Shown in pieces: positions 17,194 through 24,454 of a stretch of 64,000 nt of DNA. The position numbers and the translations under genes are program-made. Positions within the stretch are counted from its first letter, which is position 1; the number at the start of each line of letters is the position of its first letter. The notes under the pieces are model-generated. The model was not told the DNA's origin, ran no database searches, and saw only the letters and a program-made list of their open reading frames with translations. Location of the stretch: assembly GCF_007859395.1 (NCBI RefSeq), contig NZ_VOHD01000003.1:603028-667027 (forward strand). The letters are read 5' to 3'. The stretch is from Planomicrobium sp. CPCC 101110. GTDB lineage: Bacteria > Bacillota > Bacilli > Bacillales_A > Planococcaceae.

Positions 17194-17209
17194 TGCGCCG
17201 TCTTTTTTT
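17174..17209 (+). terminator. terminator of EamA gene
   Basis: AAAGACGGC pairs with GCCGTCTTT across a loop that includes the stop codon, followed by T7. Confidence 0.75.
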
Positions 17210-17210
17210 C

Positions 17211-17250
17211 TTAAGAATTTCTTCATATTTTCCCTAAGCTCTACTTAAGA
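17211..17250 (+). promoter_or_regulatory. possible response-regulator direct repeats upstream of the two-component operon
   Basis: TTAAGA (17211), TTCATA (17222), CTAAGC (17234) and TTAAGA (17245) recur about every 11-12 bp just upstream of a weak TACAAT -10 (17261-17266). OmpR/PhoB regulators bind such repeats, so autoregulation is plausible. The motif match is by eye only. Confidence 0.35.
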
Positions 17251-17293
17251 TTTAACTTATACAATAAGGACATAGATGAAAGAGGTGTGGACA

Positions 17294-17986
17294 ATGAGCC
17301 AATTTACGGTACTGGTAACAGATGATGACCAAGATATCCGGGACGGTATAGAAATCTATTTGAAAAACGAAGGCTACCGGGTCTTGAAAGCTTCAAACGG
17401 CCTTGAAGCAATCGAACAGCTGGAGTCCAATGAAGTGCATGTCATTATTCTGGACATTATGATGCCAAAATTGGACGGCATTTCCGCAACGTTTAAAATT
17501 CGGGAACGGCGCAACATCCCGATTATCATGCTCAGTGCCAAAGCGGAGGATTCCGACAAAATACACGGACTATCCGTTGGAGCAGATGATTATGTGACCA
17601 AGCCGTTTCATCCGATGGAACTGGTGGCACGGGTCAAATCTCAACTAAGACGATACGTCACACTTGGGACATACCAAGAGAAAAATCAGCGCCTGGAAAT
17701 TGACGGATTGGTGCTGGATGCCGAATCAAAAGAAGTCAGCCTTCATGGTGAACCGGTCAAACTGACACCTATCGAGTTTAAAATTACCGAACTATTGATG
17801 GAAAATGCCGGACGTGTTTTCTCTATACGGGATATTTACGAACGGGTATGGAACGAACCCGCCTATAACGCAGAGAATATTGTCGCTGTCCATATCCGGA
17901 AAATCCGGGAAAAAATCGAAGCGGATCCGAAAAATCCAAGATACTTGAAGGTGGTGTGGGGCATTGGCTACAAAATTGAAAAATGA
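17294..17986 (+). CDS. OmpR-family response regulator
   Basis: The protein has 230 residues. The receiver domain (1-~120) has acidic pair DDD, phospho-acceptor D in ILDIMMPKLDG, T/S in MLSAKAE and K in VTKPFHP. The winged-helix output domain (~130-230) has LTPIEFKITELLMENAGRVFS, RDIYERVW and IVAVHIRKIREKIEADPKNPRYLKVVWGIGYKIEK. The start at 17294 follows AGAGGTG; the frame open from 17276 lacks a site. The stop overlaps a small membrane ORF (17976) and the cognate kinase follows at 18127. The WGIGYKIEK ending is that of VanR-like regulators. Confidence 0.93.
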   Translation: MSQFTVLVTDDDQDIRDGIEIYLKNEGYRVLKASNGLEAIEQLESNEVHVIILDIMMPKLDGISATFKIRERRNIPIIMLSAKAEDSDKIHGLSVGADDYVTKPFHPMELVARVKSQLRRYVTLGTYQEKNQRLEIDGLVLDAESKEVSLHGEPVKLTPIEFKITELLMENAGRVFSIRDIYERVWNEPAYNAENIVAVHIRKIREKIEADPKNPRYLKVVWGIGYKIEK

Positions 17987-18125
17987 TCTTTGGTCAATTG
18001 CTGCTGTTATCATCGCTTTGTTCAGCTTGCTTTACTGTTTTTCATTTATCTGGGATATGCTGTTTTCTCCGCCGGCATCCGAACTGCTGGCTTCACTTCG
18101 GACAATGACACAAGGGGATGCTTAA
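17976..18125 (+). CDS. small single-span membrane ORF between regulator and kinase
   Basis: A 49-codon frame starts with TTG inside the last codons of the response regulator and ends one base before the kinase ATG. Its product would be KNDLWS, then a hydrophobic run of about 20 residues (IAAVIIALFSLLYCFSFIWD), then a short polar tail ending RTMTQGDA. It fills the 140-bp gap exactly, with an 11-bp overlap upstream and a 1-bp gap downstream, as expected for a translated cistron. GC is about 50%, unlike the AT-rich kinase start that follows. The ribosome site is weak, so translation is unproven. If real, it may be a membrane accessory of the sensor. Confidence 0.45.
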   Translation: MKNDLWSIAAVIIALFSLLYCFSFIWDMLFSPPASELLASLRTMTQGDA

Positions 18126-18126
18126 A

Positions 18127-20298
18127 ATGAAAAAATGGATATGGTTAGGGGTTGTATCCCTGGTTTTGCTTGGGTTTTTCAGCATGTTGGAAATGGGTTC
18201 AAGGCATTTTGGCAAATCGTATGTTGAAACAGAAGAATTCAGCCACAATTATAACCTCTTTACAGATCAGTTGATTGCACTTGTACTAGATCCAATAACA
18301 AAAGATAAGGAATGGCCAATAACTGCTGAAGATATTGAAGAATATCGCAACCGTTATGGAAACCTGGCTGATCAGATCAGGAGCATTCAAGATCAATACA
18401 TTATTGATATTGAACAGGCCCAAAGTTCAAATAATGAAAGCCTCGAGAAAGTCCTTATAGAAGAACGCGATAAAAAACTTGGAGCCATTACTGCCAACTT
18501 TGCAGACGACGATGTGGTGCGCGAAAAGATAAAAGAAGAGCGTGCAGCAGGACTTACTCAAGCAATCAATCAAATTAGCAGTTCAAAGTCTTCCTTTTTA
18601 GAAGAGTCGGCTTACTATGTGTACCGGTTAAAGGATATTGAAACCGGTGAAACCTTCACAAAAGGGACAATTAAGGAAAATCCGTTTTTTGAACAAACAT
18701 ATACTGCGGGAGATCCGTTAAGCTCGTCCTATACTAGCTACTATACGTTAGATATGGCTGTGCCAGAAGATGTGCTGTATTCCAATGCGAAATTTGAAGG
18801 GACGGTTCAAATAGATAAGGATTTGCTGGCTGCTTCAATGTATGCGGAAGAAATACAGCGATTTGAATTTGCCAAAAACATGTTGTTTATATTTGCGGCT
18901 ATGGCAATTGCCGGCATCATTCTGCTCTTTACTACGCTAAAATATGAAAAAAAGTGGTTTGTTAGCGTTTTTTTATACCACAAGTGGAAAAAGTTAATGA
19001 TTGAAATTCGATTTTTACTCATTCTCTTTACCTTAATATTTGCATTAGGTGCATCAGCAGATCTGTTTTCAATCATTCAGTATACATGGTCAGATAGCAG
19101 TATGGTGCAGAACTCAATATGGATGTTCGTGCATTTTAGTACTGCCTTGCTACTTATCGGCTTAGCTGTTTTGCAATTGATTTGGTTTACAGCATATTAC
19201 AAAAACGAACGATCATTGAAAGTCGAATTGCAGCAAAGCATTGCACTGCAAAGCTTTTTTACTGCCCAGCAAGCTTTTCTGAATAAATCAATCGGCTTTC
19301 AAGCGCTTATGTTATTGATCGTCATCTTTTTCTGGGGCTTCGGTACAGCTCTAATGTTCTTTGTTGGGGGAACGATACTCATCTGGATTCCGGCGACGCT
19401 CTTTATCGGCCTTCCGGTTCTGTTTTTCATGCTGAACCGCTTCGGATATTTGAATGTCTTGATGCAAGGCACAGAAAACATTGCGAATGGGCGATTGAAT
19501 GAGGAGCTTCCAATCCGAGGCAAATCAGCTTTGGCGCATCATGCGCGCCAGTTGAACTTGCTGAAAGAAGGGGTTCGGCAATCGATGTCCGAGCAGGCGA
19601 AAAGCGAGCGGCTGAAAACGGAACTGATCACCAATGTCAGCCATGACCTTCGCACACCGCTCACTTCTATCATCACCTATACCGATTTGATGAAAGCGCC
19701 GGATCTTTCCGATGAGGAGCGCTTGTCCTATGTGGCAATTCTTGACCGCAAATCACAGCGCTTGAAAACGCTCATCGAAGATCTGTTTGAAGTGTCGAAA
19801 ATGGCGAGCGGCAATATGGAGCTTCAGCGGACTCGTCTGGATCTGACGCAATTGATGACCCAGGCACTTGCGGAACATGCGGAAGACATTGAAGCGTCCG
19901 GCCTTGATTTTCGGATCAATGCACCGGATAAAGCAATCTGCATTCATGCGGACGGCCAGAAATGGTGGCGCGTATTGGACAACCTAATTATCAATGCAAT
20001 CAAATATGCCTTGCCGGGCACGCGCGTTTATATTTCTTTGACCGAAGCGGATGGCCAAGCGGAATTTGTCATTAAGAACGTCACCCGCTATGAACTTGGG
20101 GAGAATACAGACGAATTGTTTGAACGCTTCAAGCGAGGAGATGTTTCGCGGCAAACCGAAGGATCCGGCCTTGGCTTAGCAATTGCCCAGTCTATTGTCG
20201 AACTTCACGGCGGCTCCATGAAAATTGAAGTCGATGGGGATTTGTTCAAAGTAACGGTGGCAATTCGAAATATTCGAAGAGGCGACTCTATCCAATAA
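18127..20298 (+). CDS. membrane sensor histidine kinase
   Basis: The protein has 723 residues. One N-terminal membrane helix (WIWLGVVSLVLLGFFSM) is followed by an extracytoplasmic region of about 220 residues rich in Glu and Lys. About five more helices follow in residues 255-455. Next come a HAMP-like linker, HisKA with phospho-His in NVSHDLRTPLTSIITYTDL, and HATPase with NLIINAIKY and GSGLGLAIAQSIVELHGG. It should phosphorylate the regulator at 17294. The start at 18127 has AAGGGG 9 nt upstream; an ATG at 18118 overlaps that site. The first half of the gene is much more AT-rich than the second (see findings). Stimulus unknown. Confidence 0.9.
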   Translation: MKKWIWLGVVSLVLLGFFSMLEMGSRHFGKSYVETEEFSHNYNLFTDQLIALVLDPITKDKEWPITAEDIEEYRNRYGNLADQIRSIQDQYIIDIEQAQSSNNESLEKVLIEERDKKLGAITANFADDDVVREKIKEERAAGLTQAINQISSSKSSFLEESAYYVYRLKDIETGETFTKGTIKENPFFEQTYTAGDPLSSSYTSYYTLDMAVPEDVLYSNAKFEGTVQIDKDLLAASMYAEEIQRFEFAKNMLFIFAAMAIAGIILLFTTLKYEKKWFVSVFLYHKWKKLMIEIRFLLILFTLIFALGASADLFSIIQYTWSDSSMVQNSIWMFVHFSTALLLIGLAVLQLIWFTAYYKNERSLKVELQQSIALQSFFTAQQAFLNKSIGFQALMLLIVIFFWGFGTALMFFVGGTILIWIPATLFIGLPVLFFMLNRFGYLNVLMQGTENIANGRLNEELPIRGKSALAHHARQLNLLKEGVRQSMSEQAKSERLKTELITNVSHDLRTPLTSIITYTDLMKAPDLSDEERLSYVAILDRKSQRLKTLIEDLFEVSKMASGNMELQRTRLDLTQLMTQALAEHAEDIEASGLDFRINAPDKAICIHADGQKWWRVLDNLIINAIKYALPGTRVYISLTEADGQAEFVIKNVTRYELGENTDELFERFKRGDVSRQTEGSGLGLAIAQSIVELHGGSMKIEVDGDLFKVTVAIRNIRRGDSIQ

Positions 20299-20299
20299 T

Positions 20300-20345
20300 A
20301 AGCCAAAGTAAAAAGGACTCGAACGAGTCCTTTTTACTTTGGCTT
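20300..20345. terminator. bidirectional terminator, 22-bp perfect stem
   Basis: Bases 20300-20321 pair perfectly with 20324-20345 around a 2-nt loop. The hairpin separates the kinase gene from the convergent VOC gene and takes in the VOC stop codon. T-rich inner segments would end transcription from both sides. Confidence 0.85.
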
Positions 20346-20714
20346 TTCCATCACCGCAAAATAATTTTCTTCACTGTCGGCAAAGTTGAACACTTTGCCT
20401 GTGGGCATGTCTACAATATCTCCTGCGATAATCCCTTTTTCGGATAAATCGTTATGAAGCTTTTCCGCATCTTCCGTAAAAAACATCAATGAAGGTGTGC
20501 CTAGATTGAGTTCAGGCGACATTTTAGCTACCGCTTCTTTGTTATGTAAAACAATGTTGCTTCCGGAATTCCCAAGCGGGGCAATTTCAATCCATCTCAT
20601 TCCATGGCCGCTTTCATCAGAAACTACAATAAACCCTAGTTTTGTTGTCCAAAAATCCACTGCTCTGTCTTGGTCTTTAACATACAGCATAACCTGGCCC
20701 ACTTTGCTGATCAT
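20334..20714 (-). CDS. VOC (glyoxalase-like) family protein
   Basis: The protein has 126 residues, one VOC module. It opens GQVMLYVKDQDRAVDFWTTKLGFIVVSDE, has MRWIEIAPLG with the expected metal ligand region, and ends GKVFNFADSEENYFAVME. Relatives include fosfomycin-, bleomycin- and phenazine-modifying or binding proteins, and true glyoxalases; none of these can be assigned. The start at 20714 lies 8 nt after GGGAG. The longer frame from 20759 has no ribosome site. Confidence 0.8.
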   Translation of the reverse strand: MISKVGQVMLYVKDQDRAVDFWTTKLGFIVVSDESGHGMRWIEIAPLGNSGSNIVLHNKEAVAKMSPELNLGTPSLMFFTEDAEKLHNDLSEKGIIAGDIVDMPTGKVFNFADSEENYFAVMEKPK

Positions 20715-20872
20715 TCTTTCCACTCCCTTGCAATCTCTAAAGTCATAGATATACTTCATTTTATAATTAAATTCAGAGAATTCAAACTGGTTGTTCGTAT
20801 AGTTTCATGTTTTTACTTTTGACGGATAGAGGACGCAAAAAAGGTCAGTAGAAAACTAATGGCCGCAAAAAA

Positions 20873-21508
20873 TCACTGGGGTGGAGATACAAGTTTATGC
20901 TGGAACGCGTAAATGACCGCTTGCGTACGGTCGTGGACTTCAAGTTTCGCGAGCAGATTGCTGACATGGGTCTTGACGGTTTTTATGGCGATGAAAAGTT
21001 CATCGGCAATTTCCTGGTTTGAATAGCCGCTGGCCATTAGCAGCAAAATCTCCATTTCGCGCTCGGTTAAATCATCATGGAGCACGTGGCTATGGCGCAT
21101 TTGCTTCATCATTTTGCTCATCACTTCAGGTTCAAGGACCGGAGTCCCGTTCATCGTGTCACGGATGGATTCAGCAATTCGGGAAGCTTTGGATGTTTTC
21201 AATATGTAACTGACGGCACCGGCTTTGAGCGCCGGATACACTTTGTCATCGTCTAAAAAGCTTGTAACGATCATGATCTTGGCTTCGGGCCACTGCGTTA
21301 TGATAGATTCTGTTGCTTCTGCGCCGTTCATGATAGGCATGACCATGTCCATTAAGATAACGTCAGGGCGTAAGGCAAGCGCCATTTCTACTGCTTCTTT
21401 GCCGTTTGCCGCTTCACCGATTACCTCCATGTCTTTTTGGGCTTGCAGATAAGCGGAGACGCCGATGCGCACCATCTCATGGTCATCGACTAATAAGATT
21501 CGTATCAT
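20873..21508 (-). CDS. liaR: LiaR/VraR response regulator
   Basis: The protein has 211 residues. The NarL-type receiver has VDDHEMVRIG, phospho-Asp in VILMDMVMPIMNG and K in YILKTSKASR. The LuxR-type HTH reads LTEREMEILLLMASGYSNQEIADELFIAIKTVKTHVSNLLAKL. Together with the kinase and LiaF upstream it forms the cell-envelope stress three-component system that responds to lipid-II-binding antibiotics and activates liaI-liaH. ATG 21508 follows AAAGGA, and the gene overlaps liaS by 26 bp. Confidence 0.93.
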   Translation of the reverse strand: MIRILLVDDHEMVRIGVSAYLQAQKDMEVIGEAANGKEAVEMALALRPDVILMDMVMPIMNGAEATESIITQWPEAKIMIVTSFLDDDKVYPALKAGAVSYILKTSKASRIAESIRDTMNGTPVLEPEVMSKMMKQMRHSHVLHDDLTEREMEILLLMASGYSNQEIADELFIAIKTVKTHVSNLLAKLEVHDRTQAVIYAFQHKLVSPPQ

Positions 21509-22529
21509 GGCCAATCTTCCTTTCGATGGGTACTTTTACTTCGACAATCGTTCCTTCCGAAGGCACAGAAACAATTTTGCTGGTGGCGCCGATTTCAATG
21601 GCACGTTCTTCGATATGCTTTAAGCCGTAAGAAGTGGACTTGGACTGTTCGCTTTCAAAACCGATGCCGTTGTCTTGTATACGTAAAATGGCAAAGCCGT
21701 CTCGTTCGACAAATAAGATATGGACTTCGGTCGCTTTTGAATGACGAAGCGTATTTGACAGTGTTTCTTGTGCAATCCGGAACAGGTGGTCTTCAGCTCC
21801 TTTTTGCAGCGGTACGTCTTCCAGTTTATGTTCGATTGTGAAGTTCACTTTTTCCTTCAGCTCGGCCACAAGTTCAAACAATCCTCGCTGAAGCGTTTTG
21901 TCATGAAGAGCGGCAGGGCGCAGGTGCAGAAGAAGGGCGCGCATCTCAAGCTGCGCCTGCTGTACCATTTTCTCTGTTTGAGCCAAGCCCGGCGCCGTCT
22001 CGCCGCTTTCGGTCATCGAAGACAGAAGCATGGAAGCGGCGAATAATTGCTGGGATACGGAGTCGTGCAATTCCCGCGCGAGCCGTTGGCGTTCCATGAC
22101 GAGCCGTTCCTGGATGATTTTATCTTGCGTTTCCGCCCGTTCGTTCGAAATGCGCGCTAAGCTTTTCCGCTGGGATTCCAACAGCTTCTGCAACTTCAAA
22201 ATAGAAGCTGACAGGTTGCTCGGTAAGGTTTTCATATGGGCCGCTCTAATGACCGTCTGATCTTCGTTTCTCAGGAGGGCCTGAAATATGGCGTTCACTT
22301 CTTTTACTTTAGAACGCGACAAGGATTCCGACCACCAGGAGATGCCGCCGGACAGCACAAGCATGATGACTATGAGCCACAAGCCAAATGGCAGGCCTGC
22401 GACAAAATTTTCCCAGAGAATCGACCACCGTTGGACAGTAGGCATGCCTAAAAGAACAAGCAAAATGCCGAAAATAATAATGGCAAACACACCCATGAAA
22501 AACAGGCTGCGCGGCAGGATCTGTCTCAT
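21483..22529 (-). CDS. liaS: LiaS/VraS sensor histidine kinase
   Basis: The protein has 348 residues and two N-terminal membrane helices with a very short extracellular loop (MPTVQRWSILWENFVAGLP), the intramembrane-sensing layout. The HisKA_3 phospho-His lies in ERQRLARELHDSVSQQLFAAS; the ATPase part contains ETLSNTLRHSKA, DNGIGF and GLKHIEERA. It is held off by LiaF until envelope stress occurs. Its start overlaps the liaF stop as ATGA. Confidence 0.93.
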   Translation of the reverse strand: MRQILPRSLFFMGVFAIIIFGILLVLLGMPTVQRWSILWENFVAGLPFGLWLIVIMLVLSGGISWWSESLSRSKVKEVNAIFQALLRNEDQTVIRAAHMKTLPSNLSASILKLQKLLESQRKSLARISNERAETQDKIIQERLVMERQRLARELHDSVSQQLFAASMLLSSMTESGETAPGLAQTEKMVQQAQLEMRALLLHLRPAALHDKTLQRGLFELVAELKEKVNFTIEHKLEDVPLQKGAEDHLFRIAQETLSNTLRHSKATEVHILFVERDGFAILRIQDNGIGFESEQSKSTSYGLKHIEERAIEIGATSKIVSVPSEGTIVEVKVPIERKIGHDTNLISR

Positions 22530-23224
22530 CGGCGAATCACCTCGACATCTCCCATCCAGGTTGAAATCGAAAGAATCATCTCGGCTTTATTAATTTCTGC
22601 CTCCTCGTAGCCATCTTCTGTATGGACAGTGCCATACCAAATGCGCTGCTTATCCTTGTTGAAAAAGCAGGCCTCACCCAGAAGCGTCGAGTAGTAAATG
22701 CGGACCGGCACTTCGTAAGGGACGATGATGCGCACTTTTCCAAATCCTTGGCGGATGGAAACCAATGAAGTTTTTTTAGGTAAGACCGTTTGGGTCGCAT
22801 CAATCAGAATATCGCCGACAAAACCTTGAACATGGATGTCCTTCCATTCAAATGCTTCAATCGGCGTGCTTTGGACAGCCAGTAGTTTATTTTTGATCAG
22901 CGCGTTATCTTCCGGTTTTCTGATGGGCACTTCTTGTTGCCATTCCTCGCCTTTCCAAAGCCTGACCAACAAGTAGACGGCTACCACAAGAATAAGCGCG
23001 CGTAAACTCCACATCGAAAGGATTGAAATGCCGATCAAGATAAAGCCTGTCCAAAGAAAAGACTTTCGCGCCTTTTTTTTATTTTTTAACTCTGAATAAA
23101 TCAATCCGATACCAAGAAGAACCAAAAACACGCTGCCGTTGCCAAAAAAGGCAACTTCCACGAATATGAGGAGCAAAGCGCTGAACAGGAAAAACGCTTG
23201 TTTGTTGGTTGAAAATCGTTGCAT
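22526..23224 (-). CDS. liaF: LiaF, negative regulator of LiaS
   Basis: The protein has 232 residues. N-terminal helices (FFLFSALLLIFVEVAFFG, VFLVLLGIGLIYSEL, FILIGISILSMWSLRALILVVAVYLLV) precede a cytoplasmic beta-rich domain of the cell-wall-active-antibiotics-response type (VQGFVGDILIDATQTVLPKKTSLVSIRQGFGKVRIIVPYEVPV, ISTWMGDVEVIRR). It inhibits LiaS without stress. A hairpin separates it from liaH upstream. Confidence 0.92.
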   Translation of the reverse strand: MQRFSTNKQAFFLFSALLLIFVEVAFFGNGSVFLVLLGIGLIYSELKNKKKARKSFLWTGFILIGISILSMWSLRALILVVAVYLLVRLWKGEEWQQEVPIRKPEDNALIKNKLLAVQSTPIEAFEWKDIHVQGFVGDILIDATQTVLPKKTSLVSIRQGFGKVRIIVPYEVPVRIYYSTLLGEACFFNKDKQRIWYGTVHTEDGYEEAEINKAEMILSISTWMGDVEVIRR

Positions 23225-23255
23225 GGCTGTTTTCGCCTCCTTCTTTGTAGCAGAA

Positions 23256-23285
23256 AAGTGAGAAGAAGTTTTCTTCTTCTCACTT
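23256..23285 (-). terminator. intra-operon hairpin between liaH and liaF
   Basis: AAGTGAGAAGAAG pairs with CTTCTTCTCACTT across a TTTT loop; on the minus strand TTTTCT follows. It is a likely partial terminator that lets liaI-liaH be expressed above liaF-S-R. Confidence 0.65.
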
Positions 23286-23289
23286 CAGT

Positions 23290-23928
23290 TTAACCAATTT
23301 CCTGTTGTTTTGCGCTGTTTTTCTCTAAAGCTTCCAACCGGCGCTCCATGGCGGAACGTTCATATTCCTCTTCCACTTTGCTGCCTAGTTTCTTGATGTA
23401 AGAAGCCATGTCGTCATACGAACCGATGCGTTCCGCCACAAGTTCCGGGCTTAGCACTTTGTCCATTTGATAATGGGCGCGTGTGGCATTTTCTTTGCCC
23501 ATCAATTGGAGCTGTTTGACTTTCATATCCTTCACTTTATGCTTCATTTCCTCGTAACGCTGTTCGAGCCTTGTAAGTTCGGCCAGGTTTTCGTTAATGC
23601 TTGTTTTCAGTTCAGCCACCCGGTTTGAGTAGGCGGCAACTTCCATTTCAGCAAAGGCGGCCAAGTCGCTTTCGCCGGAAGCGTCGGCAAGTTCCAACTG
23701 GGATGTGCGCTTATCAAGCATGCTTTCAGCTTCCGCCAGTTCTTTTTCCAGTTTGCGGGTTAACTGAGCCTGGCGGCCAAGCCATTTGCCGGTTGTTTCT
23801 GTCTGTTTTTCAGCTTCTGTAATATACTGGTTCAATAAGGCAATCGGATTTTTTTCTTCCCGTTTTGCCAGCACTTTGTCCATGTCGGTTGCGACTGCGA
23901 ATTTAAAGCGTTCCCATAGTGTGGTCAT
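23290..23928 (-). CDS. liaH: PspA/IM30-family envelope protein (LiaH)
   Basis: The protein has 212 residues, nearly all alpha-helical coiled coil (TRKLEKELAEAESMLDKRTSQLELA, LTRLEQRYEEMKHKVKDMKVKQLQLMGKENATRAHYQMDKVL). It is an ESCRT-III-like membrane-stabilising protein that oligomerises and is recruited by LiaI under stress. The ATG lies 7 nt after AGGAGGAG and overlaps the liaI stop as ATGA. It ends just before the intra-operon hairpin. Confidence 0.92.
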   Translation of the reverse strand: MTTLWERFKFAVATDMDKVLAKREEKNPIALLNQYITEAEKQTETTGKWLGRQAQLTRKLEKELAEAESMLDKRTSQLELADASGESDLAAFAEMEVAAYSNRVAELKTSINENLAELTRLEQRYEEMKHKVKDMKVKQLQLMGKENATRAHYQMDKVLSPELVAERIGSYDDMASYIKKLGSKVEEEYERSAMERRLEALEKNSAKQQEIG

Positions 23929-24284
23929 TTGTACTCCTCCTGTTTTGAAAGTCTGCTCCATTGTTGTTCAAAGTTCGTGAACGGGTCGTTTGTTTCTGTG
24001 AAGCGAATTGCCGGTTTGCTGTTCCACTGGCGGTAAATCATCCAAAGGGCTGCGATTGCCGCTGCACCGATAAGTGCCGGAGCGTTGGAGATTGCTGAAA
24101 TCGCACCGACAATTCCGACGAAAGCCCACCAGACTTTCTTAGCTGTTGATGTGCTTTGAAGATAAAAGTGTAGACCCATGTAGATGATGAAGCCCGAGAC
24201 TGCCAATCCGATCATTGGCCCGATGTGAGAGAGTGCGACGATTCCGGCGATGATGCCAAATGTGATCAACCAAAATTTGTTCAA
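23925..24284 (-). CDS. liaI: LiaI-like small membrane protein
   Basis: The protein has 119 residues and about four short hydrophobic segments (FWLITFGIIAGIVALSHIGPMIGLAVSGFIIYMGL, KKVWWAFVGIVGAISAISNAPALIGAAAIAALWMIY). A polar C-terminal tail (ETNDPFTNFEQQWSRLSKQEEY) could contact LiaH. Start is TTG 24284, chosen because GAGGAGG lies 7 nt upstream; no ATG fits. First gene of the lia operon and LiaH membrane anchor by position. No liaG is present. Confidence 0.82.
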   Translation of the reverse strand: MNKFWLITFGIIAGIVALSHIGPMIGLAVSGFIIYMGLHFYLQSTSTAKKVWWAFVGIVGAISAISNAPALIGAAAIAALWMIYRQWNSKPAIRFTETNDPFTNFEQQWSRLSKQEEYK

Positions 24285-24395
24285 GGTATTTCCTCCTCTC
24301 GATTTATAAGCTAATCTTAACAACGGGGAAGATTCCGCAACACGGCCCTTGACTGCATCTTTATCTAGGACTTGAGGCGTAGCCGGGAGTAGGAA

Positions 24396-24424
24396 TTATT
24401 GTTTTGGAAATAGAATGGTATAAT
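24396..24424 (+). promoter_or_regulatory. promoter of metallophosphoesterase-dedA operon
   Basis: TTATTG (24396-24401), a 17-bp spacer, then TATAAT (24419-24424), 31 bp before the start codon. The liaI promoter must lie in the same 170-bp divergent region. I could not place a confident LiaR box. Confidence 0.5.
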
Positions 24425-24454
24425 GGCTTCTATATTGGAAAGAGGAGAGTATTG

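Noticed and set aside
24285..24400. LiaR-box search in the liaI upstream region
   Set aside because: I could not find a dyad or spacing convincing enough to call; a control site is expected here but not shown by eye.
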